Positions 1 to 8,672 are shown, counted from the stretch's first letter. The stretch is DNA of 36,652 nt from Streptomyces sp. SID3212 (GCF_009865405.1 NZ_WWJY01000329.1:1-36652), one strand, 5' to 3'. A program made the numbers and translations. Notes: generated from the sequence alone by a model not told the origin.

Positions 1-543
1 GTCGCCGCGCCCGACCTGCCCGGTGTTGATCGCCGCGCCGATGCCGGCCATCACCCCGCAGCCGAGGAGGCCCGCGACGGCCGGGGAGACGCCCGGGTCG
101 ACCTTGGTGCACTGGCCGGCGGCGACGAGGGTCTTCTCGGCGAAGGCGCCGATGCCGAGGGCCGGGGAGAGTTCCGTGCCGTCGAGGAGCGTCATCTTCT
201 GCGTCGCGTTGTGGGTGTTGAAGCAGTACCACGGCCGCCCGCGCAGACAGGCCCGGCAACTTCCGCAGACCGCACGCCAGTTGAGGATCACGAAGTCGCC
301 GGGGGCGAGATCGGTGACGTCGTCGCCGACCGACTCCACGACCCCGGCGGCCTCATGGCCGAGGAGGAAGGGGTAGTCGTCGTTGATCCCGCCCTGCTTG
401 TAGTGCAGATCGGTGTGGCAGACACCGCACGCCTGGACCTTCACCACCGCCTCGCCGGGGCCGGGATCGGGGACGACGATCGTCTCGATCCGCACCGGCT
501 CGTTCTTGCCGGGGGCGACGACCCCTCGCACCTGCTGCGCCAT
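1..543 (-). CDS. S-(hydroxymethyl)mycothiol dehydrogenase, N-terminal part (runs off left edge)
   Basis: Zinc-dependent medium-chain alcohol dehydrogenase, N-terminal 181 codons only. The protein starts [17 protein letters not shown] and carries the catalytic-zinc Cys context ([11 protein letters not shown]), the GHEAAGVVE motif, and the structural-zinc cysteines in [10 protein letters not shown] followed by WYC. The segment [19 protein letters not shown] is typical of the mycothiol-dependent formaldehyde dehydrogenase (MscR) rather than of generic alcohol dehydrogenases. The family oxidises S-hydroxymethylmycothiol (formaldehyde plus mycothiol) with NAD+ in the cytoplasm. The Rossmann cofactor domain lies outside the window, so the class call rests on the N-terminal half. 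The ATG start is at 543; a GAGGAAAG purine stretch lies upstream but at a rather long distance. It is divergent from the gluconokinase gene. Confidence 0.85.
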   Translation of the reverse strand, partial: MAQQVRGVVAPGKNEPVRIETIVVPDPGPGEAVVKVQACGVCHTDLHYKQGGINDDYPFLLGHEAAGVVESVGDDVTDLAPGDFVILNWRAVCGSCRACLRGRPWYCFNTHNATQKMTLLDGTELSPALGIGAFAEKTLVAAGQCTKVDPGVSPAVAGLLGCGVMAGIGAAINTGQVGRGD

Positions 544-717
544 GGAACAACCCGCTTTCCTCGTACACCGCGAACGACTCTGTCCGGGACCTACTATCTC
601 GCGTCGGAGGCGGTGGGGTGAGGGGGCGGGGGCAGGAGGCGGGAGCGGGCGGGAACGGGGACGACATACTTACCGCCGTCAGGCTTCAGTGGTGGTCAGG
701 GAGGGGCAGGGAAACCG

Positions 718-1221
718 ATGAGTGATCCGTACGTCGTGGTCGTGATGGGGGTGTCCGGCACGGGCAAGACCACGATCGGGCAGCTGCTCGCCGGGGCGCT
801 GGACGTTCCGTACGCCGAGGGGGACGACTTCCACCCGCCGGAGAACATCGCCAAGATGTCGGCGGGCACCCCGCTGGACGACAACGACCGGTGGCCCTGG
901 CTGGACGCCGTCGGGGCGTGGGCCGCCGGGCGGGCGGGGCAGGGCGGGGTGGTCGCCGCGTCCTCGCTCAAGCGCTCCTACCGGGACCGGCTGCGGGCCG
1001 CGGCCCCTGACCTGGTCTTCGTACATCTCGCCGGTGACCGGGCGCTGATCGAGAAGCGGATGGCCGCGCGCAAGGGGCACTTCATGCCGACCGCGCTGCT
1101 CGACTCCCAGTTCGCCACGCTCCAGCCGCTGGAGGACGACGAGGCGGGGGTGACGGTGGAGGTGACCGGGACACCGGAGGACATCGCCGGGCGGGCGGTG
1201 GAGGCGCTGCGGGGGCTGTGA
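718..1221 (+). CDS. Gluconokinase (GntK type)
   Basis: Protein of 167 aa, the usual length for the thermoresistant gluconokinase family. The Walker A motif GVSGTGKTT is at residues 11-19. It is followed by the gluconate-binding block EGDDFHPPENIAKM and PLDDNDRWPWL, then SSLKRSYRDRLR and the lid segment HFMPTALLDSQFATLQPLE, all hallmarks of the family. It phosphorylates gluconate to 6-phosphogluconate with ATP, feeding the pentose phosphate pathway. The ATG at 718 is preceded by GAGGGGCAGGG, an acceptable ribosome site. No gluconate permease or GntR regulator is adjacent, so it appears to be a stand-alone gene. The 718 start overlaps nothing, and the intergenic stretch to the divergent dehydrogenase (544-717) shows no other coding signal. 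Confidence 0.93.
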   Translation: MSDPYVVVVMGVSGTGKTTIGQLLAGALDVPYAEGDDFHPPENIAKMSAGTPLDDNDRWPWLDAVGAWAAGRAGQGGVVAASSLKRSYRDRLRAAAPDLVFVHLAGDRALIEKRMAARKGHFMPTALLDSQFATLQPLEDDEAGVTVEVTGTPEDIAGRAVEALRGL

Positions 1222-1332
1222 CCGGCGGGGGGCGGGACGGCCGGGGCGGGGCGGGCCGGCGCGGGCCGGGGCCGTAGGGGATCGGGTCCGTACGGGTATC
1301 GGGGTCGTACGAGATCAGAGCCGTACCGAGTC

Positions 1333-1366
1333 GGGGCCGTACGGCCGGTCAGGGCCGTACGGCCGG
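1333..1366. repeat. Two direct copies of the 12-bp palindrome GGCCGTACGGCC
   Basis: The perfect palindrome GGCCGTACGGCC occurs at 1335-1346 and again at 1353-1364, an 18-bp period, just after the stop codon of the cytochrome b gene (on its strand). More degenerate GTACGG-type motifs fill 1275-1330. The paired hairpins could terminate the oxidoreductase-cytochrome transcript. They could also simply be local repeat expansion. Confidence 0.5.
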
Positions 1367-1378
1367 GCCCCCGGCCCC

Positions 1379-2077
1379 TCAGGAGTCCTCCTCCCGCCAC
1401 TCCGAGTGCTCCCGCTTCGCCCACGCCCGCTCCACCGACCCCGTCCGCATCCCGCGCCGCGCCTCGGGATCCCCGTACGCCATGCCGATGTGCCCGAGGA
1501 GTACGACGCCGATGGCGAGGGCCAGCCAGTCGTGCAGGAAGGTGGCGCTCGTCCGCCACACCAGCGGGGCGAAGCCGGTGAACCACATCAGCAGGCCCGT
1601 ACCGAGCATGACCAGCACCGCGCCCGCGATCCAGGCCGCGTAGATCTTCTGGCCCGCGTTGAACTTCCCGGCGGGGCGGGACTCGGGCCTGGCGTCACGC
1701 CGCCGTACCGCCCGCAGCCACTCCTTGTCGTGCGGGAAGAAGCGGTTCAGCCGGCCGAGGTCGGCGCGGAAGTGGCGGGAGGCGAGACCCACCAGCACGG
1801 GGACGGGGAGCAGGAGCCCCGACCACTCGTGCAGGGTGACGACGAGGTAGCGGCGGCCGACGAGTTCGGCGAGCTGGGGCACGTACAGACAGCCCGCCGT
1901 CGCCACGCACACCAGCATCAGGATGCCCGTGGTCCGGTGGACCCACCGCTCGGCCGGGCTGAACCGGCGCCGCAGCCGTCCGGTGCCCGCGGCCCCCTCC
2001 CCCGGCCCGCGCCCGCTCTCAGACGGTGGGGGTGTCGTCGCGTCCGTTGGACCGGCCGACCCAGCCGTCGACGTCAT
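1379..2077 (-). CDS. Cytochrome b (FdnI/b561-like) membrane subunit partnering the molybdopterin oxidoreductase
   Basis: Protein of 232 aa with about four membrane segments. Histidines sit at the positions expected for a di-heme b-type cytochrome: WVHRTTG in the first helix, LHEWSGLL in the second, FLHDWLAL and LLGHIGMAYGDPEARRGM in the last two. The C-terminal consensus (H..MAY.DPEARRGMRTGSV..AWA..EH) resembles formate-dehydrogenase gamma subunits. It should pass electrons between the extracytoplasmic Moco enzyme encoded just upstream and the quinone pool. The ATG at 2077 lies 7 nt after GGGAGGAG. A GTG at 2083 is also in frame but abuts that ribosome site, so ATG is preferred. The start region overlaps the 3' end of the oxidoreductase gene by about 60 bp, implying a tight operon with coupled translation. 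Confidence 0.82.
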   Translation of the reverse strand: MTSTAGSAGPTDATTPPPSESGRGPGEGAAGTGRLRRRFSPAERWVHRTTGILMLVCVATAGCLYVPQLAELVGRRYLVVTLHEWSGLLLPVPVLVGLASRHFRADLGRLNRFFPHDKEWLRAVRRRDARPESRPAGKFNAGQKIYAAWIAGAVLVMLGTGLLMWFTGFAPLVWRTSATFLHDWLALAIGVVLLGHIGMAYGDPEARRGMRTGSVERAWAKREHSEWREEDS

Positions 2078-2744
2078 AGCCACGCTCCTCCCAGTAGCCG
2101 GGGCGGACGTCGGAGGTGACGGAGATCCCGGAGAGCCATTTCGCCGATTTGTAGAAGTACATCGGCGCCACGTAGAGCCGGACCGGGCCGCCGTGCGCGT
2201 GCCCGATCGGCTTGTCCTGCATCCTCAGCGCCACCAGGACGTCGGCGCGCCGCGCCTGCTGGAGCGTGAGGCTCTCGCTGTACGTCCCGTCGAAGCAGGT
2301 GAACCGGATCGCCCTGGCGTCCGGACGCACCCCGGCCGCGTCGAGGAGCTGCGAGACCTTGACCCCCTCGAAGGGGGTGTGCGGGACGCGCCAGCCGGTG
2401 ACGCACTGCACGTCGCGCACGACCCGCGTCTGAGGCATCTTCCGCAGGGCGTCGAGCGTGTACGTGGCGGGCCGGTCGACCAGGCCGTCGATCTTCAGCC
2501 GGTAGTTCCCGGCGTCCTTGTGCGGTACGGAACCGGTCACCGAGTAGTAGCGGAACCCGCCGCCGTTGGGCAGCAGCCCCGTCAGGCCCGTCGGGTCCTG
2601 GCTGGACACCGCGCCCAGGAACGAGTCGAGCCCGCGCTGGAGATACGGGGCCGCGACGAGTCCCGCGGCGCCCAGGCCCAGGGTGGAGAGCAGAACGCGC
2701 CGCCCCACCGGTGTTCCGGCGGGCTCATTCTGTTGATGGTTCAC
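2019..2744 (-). CDS. Molybdopterin-dependent oxidoreductase, sulfite-oxidase/YedY-like fold
   Basis: Protein of 241 aa. The N-terminus has a twin-arginine-like signal: GRRVLLSTLGLGAAGLVAAP around residues 14-33, two arginines followed by a hydrophobic stretch. The body is an oxidoreductase molybdopterin-binding domain. The conserved Cys that ligates molybdenum lies in VRDVQCVTGW, followed by the KVSQLLD, RFTCFDGTYSESL and GHAHGGPVRL blocks of the family. It probably acts outside the membrane, reducing or oxidising a small substrate such as a sulfoxide; the substrate cannot be read from sequence. It overlaps the downstream cytochrome b gene, so electrons probably flow between quinone and Moco. 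No dimerisation domain of true sulfite oxidase is present, so it is closer to the short Tat-exported forms. Confidence 0.86.
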   Translation of the reverse strand: MNHQQNEPAGTPVGRRVLLSTLGLGAAGLVAAPYLQRGLDSFLGAVSSQDPTGLTGLLPNGGGFRYYSVTGSVPHKDAGNYRLKIDGLVDRPATYTLDALRKMPQTRVVRDVQCVTGWRVPHTPFEGVKVSQLLDAAGVRPDARAIRFTCFDGTYSESLTLQQARRADVLVALRMQDKPIGHAHGGPVRLYVAPMYFYKSAKWLSGISVTSDVRPGYWEERGYDVDGWVGRSNGRDDTPTV

Positions 2745-2759
2745 GCATCGATTCGACCA

Positions 2760-2790
2760 CCCGCGGTCCCCGGAAGCCAGGGACCGCGGG
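2760..2790 (-). terminator. Hairpin between the permease gene and the Moco oxidoreductase gene
   Basis: CCCGCGGTCCC (2760-2770) and GGGACCGCGGG (2780-2790) form a perfect 11-bp stem with a 9-nt loop, about 80 nt past the permease stop on the minus strand. It is a plausible terminator separating the permease transcript from the oxidoreductase pair. The sequence CGTCAGAC occurs twice just beyond it (2795-2813). Confidence 0.6.
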
Positions 2791-2868
2791 ATTCCGTCAG
2801 ACTTTCGTCAGACCTGGCCGGTGAAAGCCGTGGTCGGGAACACCGGGGTGAAGCCAGGGTGAAGAACG

Positions 2869-4485
2869 TCACGACTGCGCGGCCTTCTCCAACTGGAACG
2901 CCTCGTTCCCCAGGCCGATCCTCGCGTGCGTCTCGGGCCTGACCGAGCGCAGGACCGCTCCGTACACCAGACCCCCCACCAGCGTGAGGCCGACGATCCC
3001 CGGCAGGATCCAGCTCAGCGCGGAGTCGGGGCCGGCCCCGACCAGCAGGTCGAAGTCCTTGACCGTGTAGACGGCGACGGCGACGAGGGAGAGGCCGGCC
3101 AGGGCCGAGGCGACGAGGCGGGCGGCCTGCGCGCCCGCCGCGCCACGCCGTACGAAGAACGCGATCACGGCGAAGGAGGCCGCGGCCATCAGCAGGATGA
3201 CGCCGAGCGCGCCGATGTTGGCCATCCAGGTGAAGAGCCGCAGGATCGGGGCGGTCGGGTCGCCGGCCGGCTTGTCGTCCGTGACGGCGAACGCCACCAC
3301 CACGACCAGGGAGAACACGGACTGGAGGGCGGAACCGTAGGCGGGGGCCCCGCTGGACTTGCTGGTACGGCCGAAGGCGGCCGGCAGCAGTCCTTCGCGG
3401 CCCATCGCGAACGCGTAGCGGGCGACGACGTTGTGGAAGCTGAGCAGCGCGGCGAACATGCCGGTGACGAAGAGCACGTGGAGGACGTCGGTGAAGGTCG
3501 TGCCGAGGCGGTCCTCGGTGAGGCCGAAGATCAGGCCGGGCCCCTGCTCCCCCGCCGTCGCGACCACCGAGCCGGGCCCGGTGGCGACGGAGATCGCCCA
3601 GGCGCTGAGGGCGAGGAACAGCGCCGAGAGGCCGACGGCGAGGAACATCACGCGGCGGACGACGACGTTCGGGCGGCTGGTCTCCTCCGCGTACACCGGG
3701 GCCTGTTCGAAGCCGACGAAGGCCGCGATGCAGAAGCACAGCGCGGTGCCGAAGCCCGCGCTGGTGAGGGTGTCCGGGTTGAAGGCGTGCAGCGAGACGC
3801 CTTCCTTGCCCGGGTCGGCGACGAAGGCGATGTCGAAGATCACGACGAGCGCGACCTCGATGAGGATCAGGACGCCGAGGACCTTGGCGTTCAGGTCGAT
3901 CTTCAGCCAGCCGAGCAGCCCGACGACCACGGCGGCGATCAGGGCGGGCACCCACCAGGCGACGGTCAGGTCGAGGTAGGTGGCGAAGAGCCCGGAGACC
4001 TCGAAGCCGAAGAGGCCGTAGATGCCGACCTGCATGGCGTTGTACGCGAGGAGGGCGACGAGCGAGGCGCTCGCGCCGGCGGTCGCGCCGAGCCCGCGGG
4101 CTATGTACGCGTAGAAGGCGCCGGCGTTGTGGACGTGGCGGCTCATCTCGGCGTACCCGAAGCTGAACAGGACGAGGACCACCCCGAGGATGACGTACAG
4201 CAGGGGCTGTCCGACGATCCCCACCACGCCGTAGACGGTGGGCATGACACCGGCGACGGTCATCAGGGGCGCGCTGGCGGCGAGCACGGACAGCAGGAGG
4301 CCCGCCGTGCCGAGGCGGTCCGCGCGCAGCGCGCGCTCCTGGCCCTTGAAGGTGCTGATCTCCCCCGTGCCGGAAGGCGTACCCGGGCCCTGGCCGGGCC
4401 GGGGTCCGGTGGTCGTGCCCGTGCTCGTGTGCGCGTTGGAGTTCCAGCCGGAACTCGTGCCCGTGCTCGAATTGCCCGTCGACAT
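2869..4485 (-). CDS. APC-family amino acid permease
   Basis: Protein of 538 aa with about 12 to 14 hydrophobic segments. It has a Ser/Thr/Gly-rich cytoplasmic N-terminus of about 50 residues before the first helix. APC signatures are visible: GTAGLLLSVLAASAPLMTVAG in helix 1, FSFGYAEMSRHVHNAGAFYAY in helix 3, and FVGFEQAPVYAEETSRPNVVVRR in the loop after helix 6. The latter resembles the YjeH/AroP-like consensus GFE.....EE...P...VPR. It should import an amino acid or amine by proton symport; the substrate is not deducible. The ATG at 4485 has AAAGGAC about 9 nt upstream. It lies 49 nt behind the TPR-like gene, so the two are probably cotranscribed. Confidence 0.88.
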   Translation of the reverse strand: MSTGNSSTGTSSGWNSNAHTSTGTTTGPRPGQGPGTPSGTGEISTFKGQERALRADRLGTAGLLLSVLAASAPLMTVAGVMPTVYGVVGIVGQPLLYVILGVVLVLFSFGYAEMSRHVHNAGAFYAYIARGLGATAGASASLVALLAYNAMQVGIYGLFGFEVSGLFATYLDLTVAWWVPALIAAVVVGLLGWLKIDLNAKVLGVLILIEVALVVIFDIAFVADPGKEGVSLHAFNPDTLTSAGFGTALCFCIAAFVGFEQAPVYAEETSRPNVVVRRVMFLAVGLSALFLALSAWAISVATGPGSVVATAGEQGPGLIFGLTEDRLGTTFTDVLHVLFVTGMFAALLSFHNVVARYAFAMGREGLLPAAFGRTSKSSGAPAYGSALQSVFSLVVVVAFAVTDDKPAGDPTAPILRLFTWMANIGALGVILLMAAASFAVIAFFVRRGAAGAQAARLVASALAGLSLVAVAVYTVKDFDLLVGAGPDSALSWILPGIVGLTLVGGLVYGAVLRSVRPETHARIGLGNEAFQLEKAAQS

Positions 4486-4534
4486 GACAGGGGTGTCCTT
4501 TCGGGGATCGCTGGTACGGATCGCGGCGCGTCGT

Positions 4535-5494
4535 TCAGACGGAGCCGAGCGCGGCGTTGCGCGCGGCGAGGAAGGCGTGGTGCGGGTCCCGGTCCGGGTA
4601 GGACCAGGGAGCTGGGGTGATGTGCGGGCCGATGCGGTGGAAGAGCGCGGCGGCCTCGGCGACGCGTCCGTCGTACCACTGGGCGTGGGCGAGGAAGTTG
4701 AGGTCGACGCGGTTGCGGGGGTGGTCCCCGCTCTCCCACTCCAGCCACCAGTCGAAGGCGCCCTTGAGCCCCTGGCGGGCCCGGCGGCCCGTCCAGTGGG
4801 CGGAGGCGGCCGGGTCGGCGGGCTCCACGCGGGCGGCGGCGAGGACGCGGTAGCGCTCGGCGTGCGCGACGACGGGCAGGACGGCGAGCGGCGAGTCCGC
4901 GGGGGCCTGTTCGGCCGCCCAGGCGGCGAAGTCGTACACCTCGTGGAGCGGGTCCTGGCCTGCCTCGGGGCGGCGTTCCGCGAGGCGGGCCGCCATCAGG
5001 TGGTGGGCGTGGTGGTGGTCGGGGTGGCGGGTCCGCACCTCCTCGAAGAGCTGCGAGGTCTCCTCGTCCGTACCGAGCGTGCGGGCGAGGAGCAGCAGGC
5101 CGAGCCAGGGGGTGGGGTCGGCGGGGGCGCGCCGGACGGCGTCACGGCAGGCGTCCACGGCGCGGTGTTCCGGCTCCTTGCCGCGCAGGGCGGCGAAGAC
5201 GGTGGCGCAGGCGAGGAGGGTGGCCGCGTCGGGGCTCTCGGGTTCGGCGAGGAGCCAGTCGCGCGTCCAGGCGGCGGCGCCGGAGGCCTGGGCGAGGACG
5301 ACGACGCGGTGGCCTCTGCGGTCCCAGTCGTCGCCGGTACGGGCGAGGAGGGAGCGGGTCTCGGACCACCGTCCCTGGGCCAACTGGTCGCGTACGGAGG
5401 CGAGTTCGGTGTCGTCCAGTGCGGGGTCGAAGGATTGGCCGGAACGTGAGCTACGTCTTCGGGCACGGCCGAGGGGTGGCGGAGGCGGGGACAT
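4535..5494 (-). CDS. TPR-like helical repeat protein of unknown function
   Basis: Protein of 319 aa, rich in Ala, Leu and Arg, with repeated helix-pair patterns such as ALAQGRWSETRSLLAR, PDAATLLACATVFAALRG, PTPWLGLLLLARTLG and NRVDLNFLAHAQWYDGRVAEAAALF. These fit a degenerate tetratricopeptide solenoid. There is no signal peptide and no membrane segment. Conserved-looking aromatic patches (WWLEWESGDHPRNRVDLNFLAHAQWYDGR region, near residues 235-265) suggest a family-specific binding surface. The ATG at 5494 is preferred over an in-frame start 75 nt upstream because GGAGGA lies 9 nt before it. It precedes the APC permease by 49 nt on the same strand. The function is unknown; it could be a protein-protein adaptor. 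Confidence 0.72.
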   Translation of the reverse strand: MSPPPPPLGRARRRSSRSGQSFDPALDDTELASVRDQLAQGRWSETRSLLARTGDDWDRRGHRVVVLAQASGAAAWTRDWLLAEPESPDAATLLACATVFAALRGKEPEHRAVDACRDAVRRAPADPTPWLGLLLLARTLGTDEETSQLFEEVRTRHPDHHHAHHLMAARLAERRPEAGQDPLHEVYDFAAWAAEQAPADSPLAVLPVVAHAERYRVLAAARVEPADPAASAHWTGRRARQGLKGAFDWWLEWESGDHPRNRVDLNFLAHAQWYDGRVAEAAALFHRIGPHITPAPWSYPDRDPHHAFLAARNAALGSV

Positions 5495-5726
5495 CCGCGG
5501 AATTCCTCCAGGGCGCGTGGACGAGAAAGGACCGGGCACAGCAAATCGGTAGGTATGGCCTCCCGTCAAGCGGTATCTCGATGTAAGGCACAGTCATATT
5601 GCCCCGGCGCAGGCGTGGTTGCGCCTTCCGGGCAAAGGGCGCGGACCGTCTCCGTCCGCATAAGCCCAGATGGGACGCTTTTCGGCCAGGCGGGGAGCGT
5701 CGCGGACACGCCCTAGGGTGGCTCTC

Positions 5727-6149
5727 ATGGAGAACCGAGAACCGCTGGCCCCTTTACTGCTCGCCTTCCCCGGGCCGGTACGTGACCGTCTGGTGGCGGC
5801 CGTGCTCGACGGGCGGAAGGTCTCGACGACGGGTCTGCTCGCCGAGTACGAGGCGGAGCGCGAGGAACTGCCCCCGGTCGGGGAGCGATCGGCCCTGATC
5901 GACTCGGCGGGCCGCGAGGTGGCGGTGGTGGAACTGACGGGGGTACGGGTGCTGCCGCTCGGCGCGGTCGACCTCCGGCTGGCCGTGGAGGAGGGCGAGG
6001 GGCACACCTCGGTGGCGGCCTGGCGGGCGGACCACGAGCGGTTCTGGCACGGCGAGGAGATGCGGGAGGCGCTGGGCGACCCCGGATTCACCGTCCACGA
6101 CGGGACGTTGCTGGTGGTGGAGAGCTTCCGGGTGGTGGAGCGGCTGTGA
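5727..6149 (+). CDS. ASCH domain-containing protein
   Basis: Protein of 140 aa. The pattern LLLAFPGPVRDRLVAAVLDGRKVSTTGLLAEY, then LPPVGERSALIDSAGREVAVVELTGV and FWHGEEMREALGDPGF, fits the ASCH family (formerly DUF984). In this family the G-K-S/T-T turn and the beta strands form a PUA-like fold predicted to bind RNA. The ATG at 5727 was chosen because TAGGGT begins 13 nt before it. That element could be either a promoter -10 giving a leaderless transcript or a weak AGGGTGG ribosome site. An upstream in-frame ATG at 5670 has no support. It is divergent from the TPR-like gene across about 230 bp that show no other gene. Confidence 0.8.
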   Translation: MENREPLAPLLLAFPGPVRDRLVAAVLDGRKVSTTGLLAEYEAEREELPPVGERSALIDSAGREVAVVELTGVRVLPLGAVDLRLAVEEGEGHTSVAAWRADHERFWHGEEMREALGDPGFTVHDGTLLVVESFRVVERL

Positions 6150-6249
6150 CCGGGGGGCTTCCTCCCGGACCGGGGCCTATGTTCCCTCCCGGTGAGCCCC
6201 CGTCAGCCCACCGCCGTCGCCTGTCGCCCCGCCGCCTCGGCCCACCGCC

Positions 6250-7905
6250 TCAGCCCACCGCCTTCGCCGCCGCCCGCCCGGCCGCGCGGCCCGAGAAGAT
6301 GCAGCCGCCCAGGAACGTCCCCTCCAGCGAGCGGTAGCCGTGCATCCCGCCGCCGCCGAAGCCCGCCGCCTCCCCCGCCGCGTACACCCCGGGCAGCGGG
6401 TCGCCGCCCTCGGTCAGGACGCGGGACGACAGGTCGGTCTCCAGCCCGCCGAGGGACTTGCGGGTCAGGACGCGCAGCCGTACGGCTATCAGCGGCCCCG
6501 CCGCCGGGTCGAGCAGCGGATGCGGCGCGACCGTACGGATCAGCTTGTCGCCCAGGTATCTGCGCGCGCCCCGGACCGCCGTCACCTGCGCGTCCTTGCC
6601 GAACGGGTTCACCGTCGCCCGGTCCCGCGCGACGATCTCGCGCCGCAGCTCCGCCTCGTCGATCAGCGGCTCCTCGGTGAGCGCGTTCATCCCGCGTACG
6701 AGCGCGGACAGGTCCTTCTCCACGACGAAGTCGGCGCCCTTGTCCATGAACGCCTTCACCGGACCCGGCACGTCGGCGCGCGCCCGGCCGATGACGTCGC
6801 GGACCGACTTGCCCGTGAGGTCGGGGTTCTGCTCGGAGCCCGAGAGGGCGAACTCCTTGCCGATGATGCGCTGGTCGAGGACGAACCAGGTGTACTCGTA
6901 GCCGGTCCTCATGATGTGTTCCAGCGTCCCGAGCGTGTCGAAGCCGGGGAACAGCGGCCCCGGCAGGCGGCGGCCCCGGGCGTCCAGCCACAGCGAGGAC
7001 GGCCCCGGGAGGATCCGGATCCCGTGCCGCGCCCACACCGGGTTCCAGTTCTCAATGCCCTCGGTGTAGTGCCACATCCGGTCGCGGTTGATGTGGTGGG
7101 CGCCCGCCGACTCCGCGATGCCGAGCATCAGCCCGTCCACGTGCGCGGGCACCCCGGAGAGCATGGTGCGCGGCGGGCGGCCGAGCCGCTCGGGCCACTG
7201 CGCGCGGACCAGGTCGGGGTTGCCGCCGATGCCGCCCGACGTGATGATCACGGCCTGTGCCCTGAGCTCGAACGCGCCGATGATCCGACGGGTGCTCGCC
7301 TCCCCGCGCGCGACATCACTCGGCGCCAGGACCTCCCCGGTCACGGTGTCCACCACCCCCGCCGTGTTGCCGAGCCCCGTCACCCGGTGCCGGAAGCGGA
7401 ACTCCACCAGCCCCCGGTCGACGCCCTCGCGCACCCGCCGTGCGAACGGCTCGACCACGCCGGGTCCTGTGCCCCAGGTGACGTGGAAGCGCGGCACCGA
7501 GTTGCCGAGCCCCGCCGCGCCGTACCCGCCGCGCTCCGCCCAGGACGCGACGGGGAAGAACCGCATCCCCTGCCGGTGCAGCCACGCCCGCTTCTCGCCC
7601 GCCGCGAAGTCGACGTACGCCTCGGCCCACTTGCGCGGCCAGTGGTCCTCCGTACGGTCGAAGCCCGCCGTGCCCAGCCAGTCCTGGAGCGCCAGCTCCC
7701 GGCTGTCCCTGACCCGCAGGCGGCGCTGCTCGGGGGAGTTGACGAAGAAGAGCCCGCCGAAGGACCAGTGGGCCTGGCCGCCGAGCGACTGCTCGGGCTC
7801 CTGGTCCAGTACGAGGACGGAGCGGCCCGCGTCGACGAGTTCGGCGGTGGCGACCAGGCCGGCCAGGCCCGCCCCGATCACGATCACATCAGCGTCGTAC
7901 GCCAT
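6250..7905 (-). CDS. FAD-binding dehydrogenase of the KstD/fumarate-reductase flavoprotein superfamily
   Basis: Protein of 551 aa. The N-terminal dinucleotide motif VIVIGAGLAGLVATAEL binds the ADP part of FAD. QSLGGQAHWSFGGLFFVN is the second FAD contact. The C-terminal block GVYAAGEAAGFGGGGMHGYRSLEGT then GCIFSGRAAG completes the FAD site. This architecture matches the large actinobacterial group annotated as FAD-binding dehydrogenase, related to 3-ketosteroid delta-1-dehydrogenase. The substrate is unknown, and no sterol genes flank it. The ATG at 7905 has a GGATGGAAG purine stretch just upstream. It is divergent from the NUDIX gene and convergent with the ASCH gene over a 100-bp gap. Confidence 0.88.
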   Translation of the reverse strand: MAYDADVIVIGAGLAGLVATAELVDAGRSVLVLDQEPEQSLGGQAHWSFGGLFFVNSPEQRRLRVRDSRELALQDWLGTAGFDRTEDHWPRKWAEAYVDFAAGEKRAWLHRQGMRFFPVASWAERGGYGAAGLGNSVPRFHVTWGTGPGVVEPFARRVREGVDRGLVEFRFRHRVTGLGNTAGVVDTVTGEVLAPSDVARGEASTRRIIGAFELRAQAVIITSGGIGGNPDLVRAQWPERLGRPPRTMLSGVPAHVDGLMLGIAESAGAHHINRDRMWHYTEGIENWNPVWARHGIRILPGPSSLWLDARGRRLPGPLFPGFDTLGTLEHIMRTGYEYTWFVLDQRIIGKEFALSGSEQNPDLTGKSVRDVIGRARADVPGPVKAFMDKGADFVVEKDLSALVRGMNALTEEPLIDEAELRREIVARDRATVNPFGKDAQVTAVRGARRYLGDKLIRTVAPHPLLDPAAGPLIAVRLRVLTRKSLGGLETDLSSRVLTEGGDPLPGVYAAGEAAGFGGGGMHGYRSLEGTFLGGCIFSGRAAGRAAAKAVG

Positions 7906-8052
7906 GGGCTTCCATCCTTCGCGGATCCGTCACGGTGCGGGTGGGTGAGCGAATGGTCCGATCTTCCGTACGCGCGAGTAACGAGTCAACCGTCTCAGGC
8001 GCATTGATCGGCGGGCCCGCAGGCCCGGCCGAGGGGCTGCTTGGATGGGGAC

Positions 8053-8571
8053 ATGGGAGCAGCGGACGAGATCCTGGACGTCGTGGACGAGAACGACCGT
8101 GTGGTGGGGCAGGCCCCGCGCGGTGAGGTGTACGCGAAGAGGCTGCGTCACCGGTGTGTGTTCGTCCTCGCGCGGGACGCGGAGGACCGGGTGTTCGTGC
8201 ACCGCAGGACGGCGGAGAAGCTGGTCTTCCCCTCGCTGTACGACATGTTCGTGGGCGGCGTGCTCGGCGCGGGCGAGACGTACGACGAGGCGGCGCTGCG
8301 GGAGGCCGAGGAGGAGCTGGGGGTCTCGGGGCTGCCGCGCCCCGTACCGCTGTTCCCGTACCTCTACGAGTCCGCCGACAGCGGCCAGAGCTGGTGGTCG
8401 TACGTGTACGAGGTGCGCTGCGTGCTGCCGGTGCGGCCGCAGGTGGAGGAGGTGGCGTGGCACGCGTTCCTCCCGGAGGAGGAGTTGGAGCGGCGGCTGC
8501 TGCCGGGTGGGTGGGAGTGGGTGCCGGACGGGCTCGCGGCGTACGAGCGGCTCCGCGCGCGCCGCGCGTAG
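8053..8571 (+). CDS. NUDIX hydrolase
   Basis: Protein of 172 aa with a complete NUDIX box: GVLGAGETYDEAALREAEEE then LGV (residues about 73-95), which provides the metal-binding glutamates REAEEE. The N-terminal part (DEILDVVDENDRVVGQAPRGEVYAKRLRHRCVFVL) and YEVRCVLPVRPQVEEVAWHAFLPEEEL place it in the YfcD/isopentenyl-diphosphate-isomerase-like branch. It should hydrolyse a nucleoside-diphosphate-linked or related pyrophosphate. The ATG at 8053 is chosen. A TTG four codons upstream (8041) has a better-spaced GAGGGG, so the start is uncertain by four residues. Confidence 0.88.
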   Translation: MGAADEILDVVDENDRVVGQAPRGEVYAKRLRHRCVFVLARDAEDRVFVHRRTAEKLVFPSLYDMFVGGVLGAGETYDEAALREAEEELGVSGLPRPVPLFPYLYESADSGQSWWSYVYEVRCVLPVRPQVEEVAWHAFLPEEELERRLLPGGWEWVPDGLAAYERLRARRA

Positions 8572-8665
8572 GGCATGTCGCGCGTAGGGCATGTCGGACG
8601 CGCCGCGTGCAGGGCACGTCGGACGCGGGGCACGCGGGACGTCGGACACATAGGGCACGTAAGGT
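8572..8665 (+). repeat. Degenerate short direct repeats between the NUDIX and DUF202 genes
   Basis: The 94 bp between the two genes are built from five or six imperfect copies of a GTAGGGCATGTCGGACGCG-like unit, with variants GGGCATGTC, GGGCACGTC and GGGGCACGCGGGACGTCGG. No hairpin terminator is evident. The repeat leads straight into the GTG start of the first DUF202 gene, so these two transcription units may be continuous. Confidence 0.6.
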
Positions 8666-8672
8666 GCGGACT

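Noticed and set aside
2926..4620. 564-codon plus-strand open frame opposite the APC permease
   Set aside because: Low-complexity Glu/Gly/Asp-rich sequence mirroring the permease; no ribosome site or family motif.
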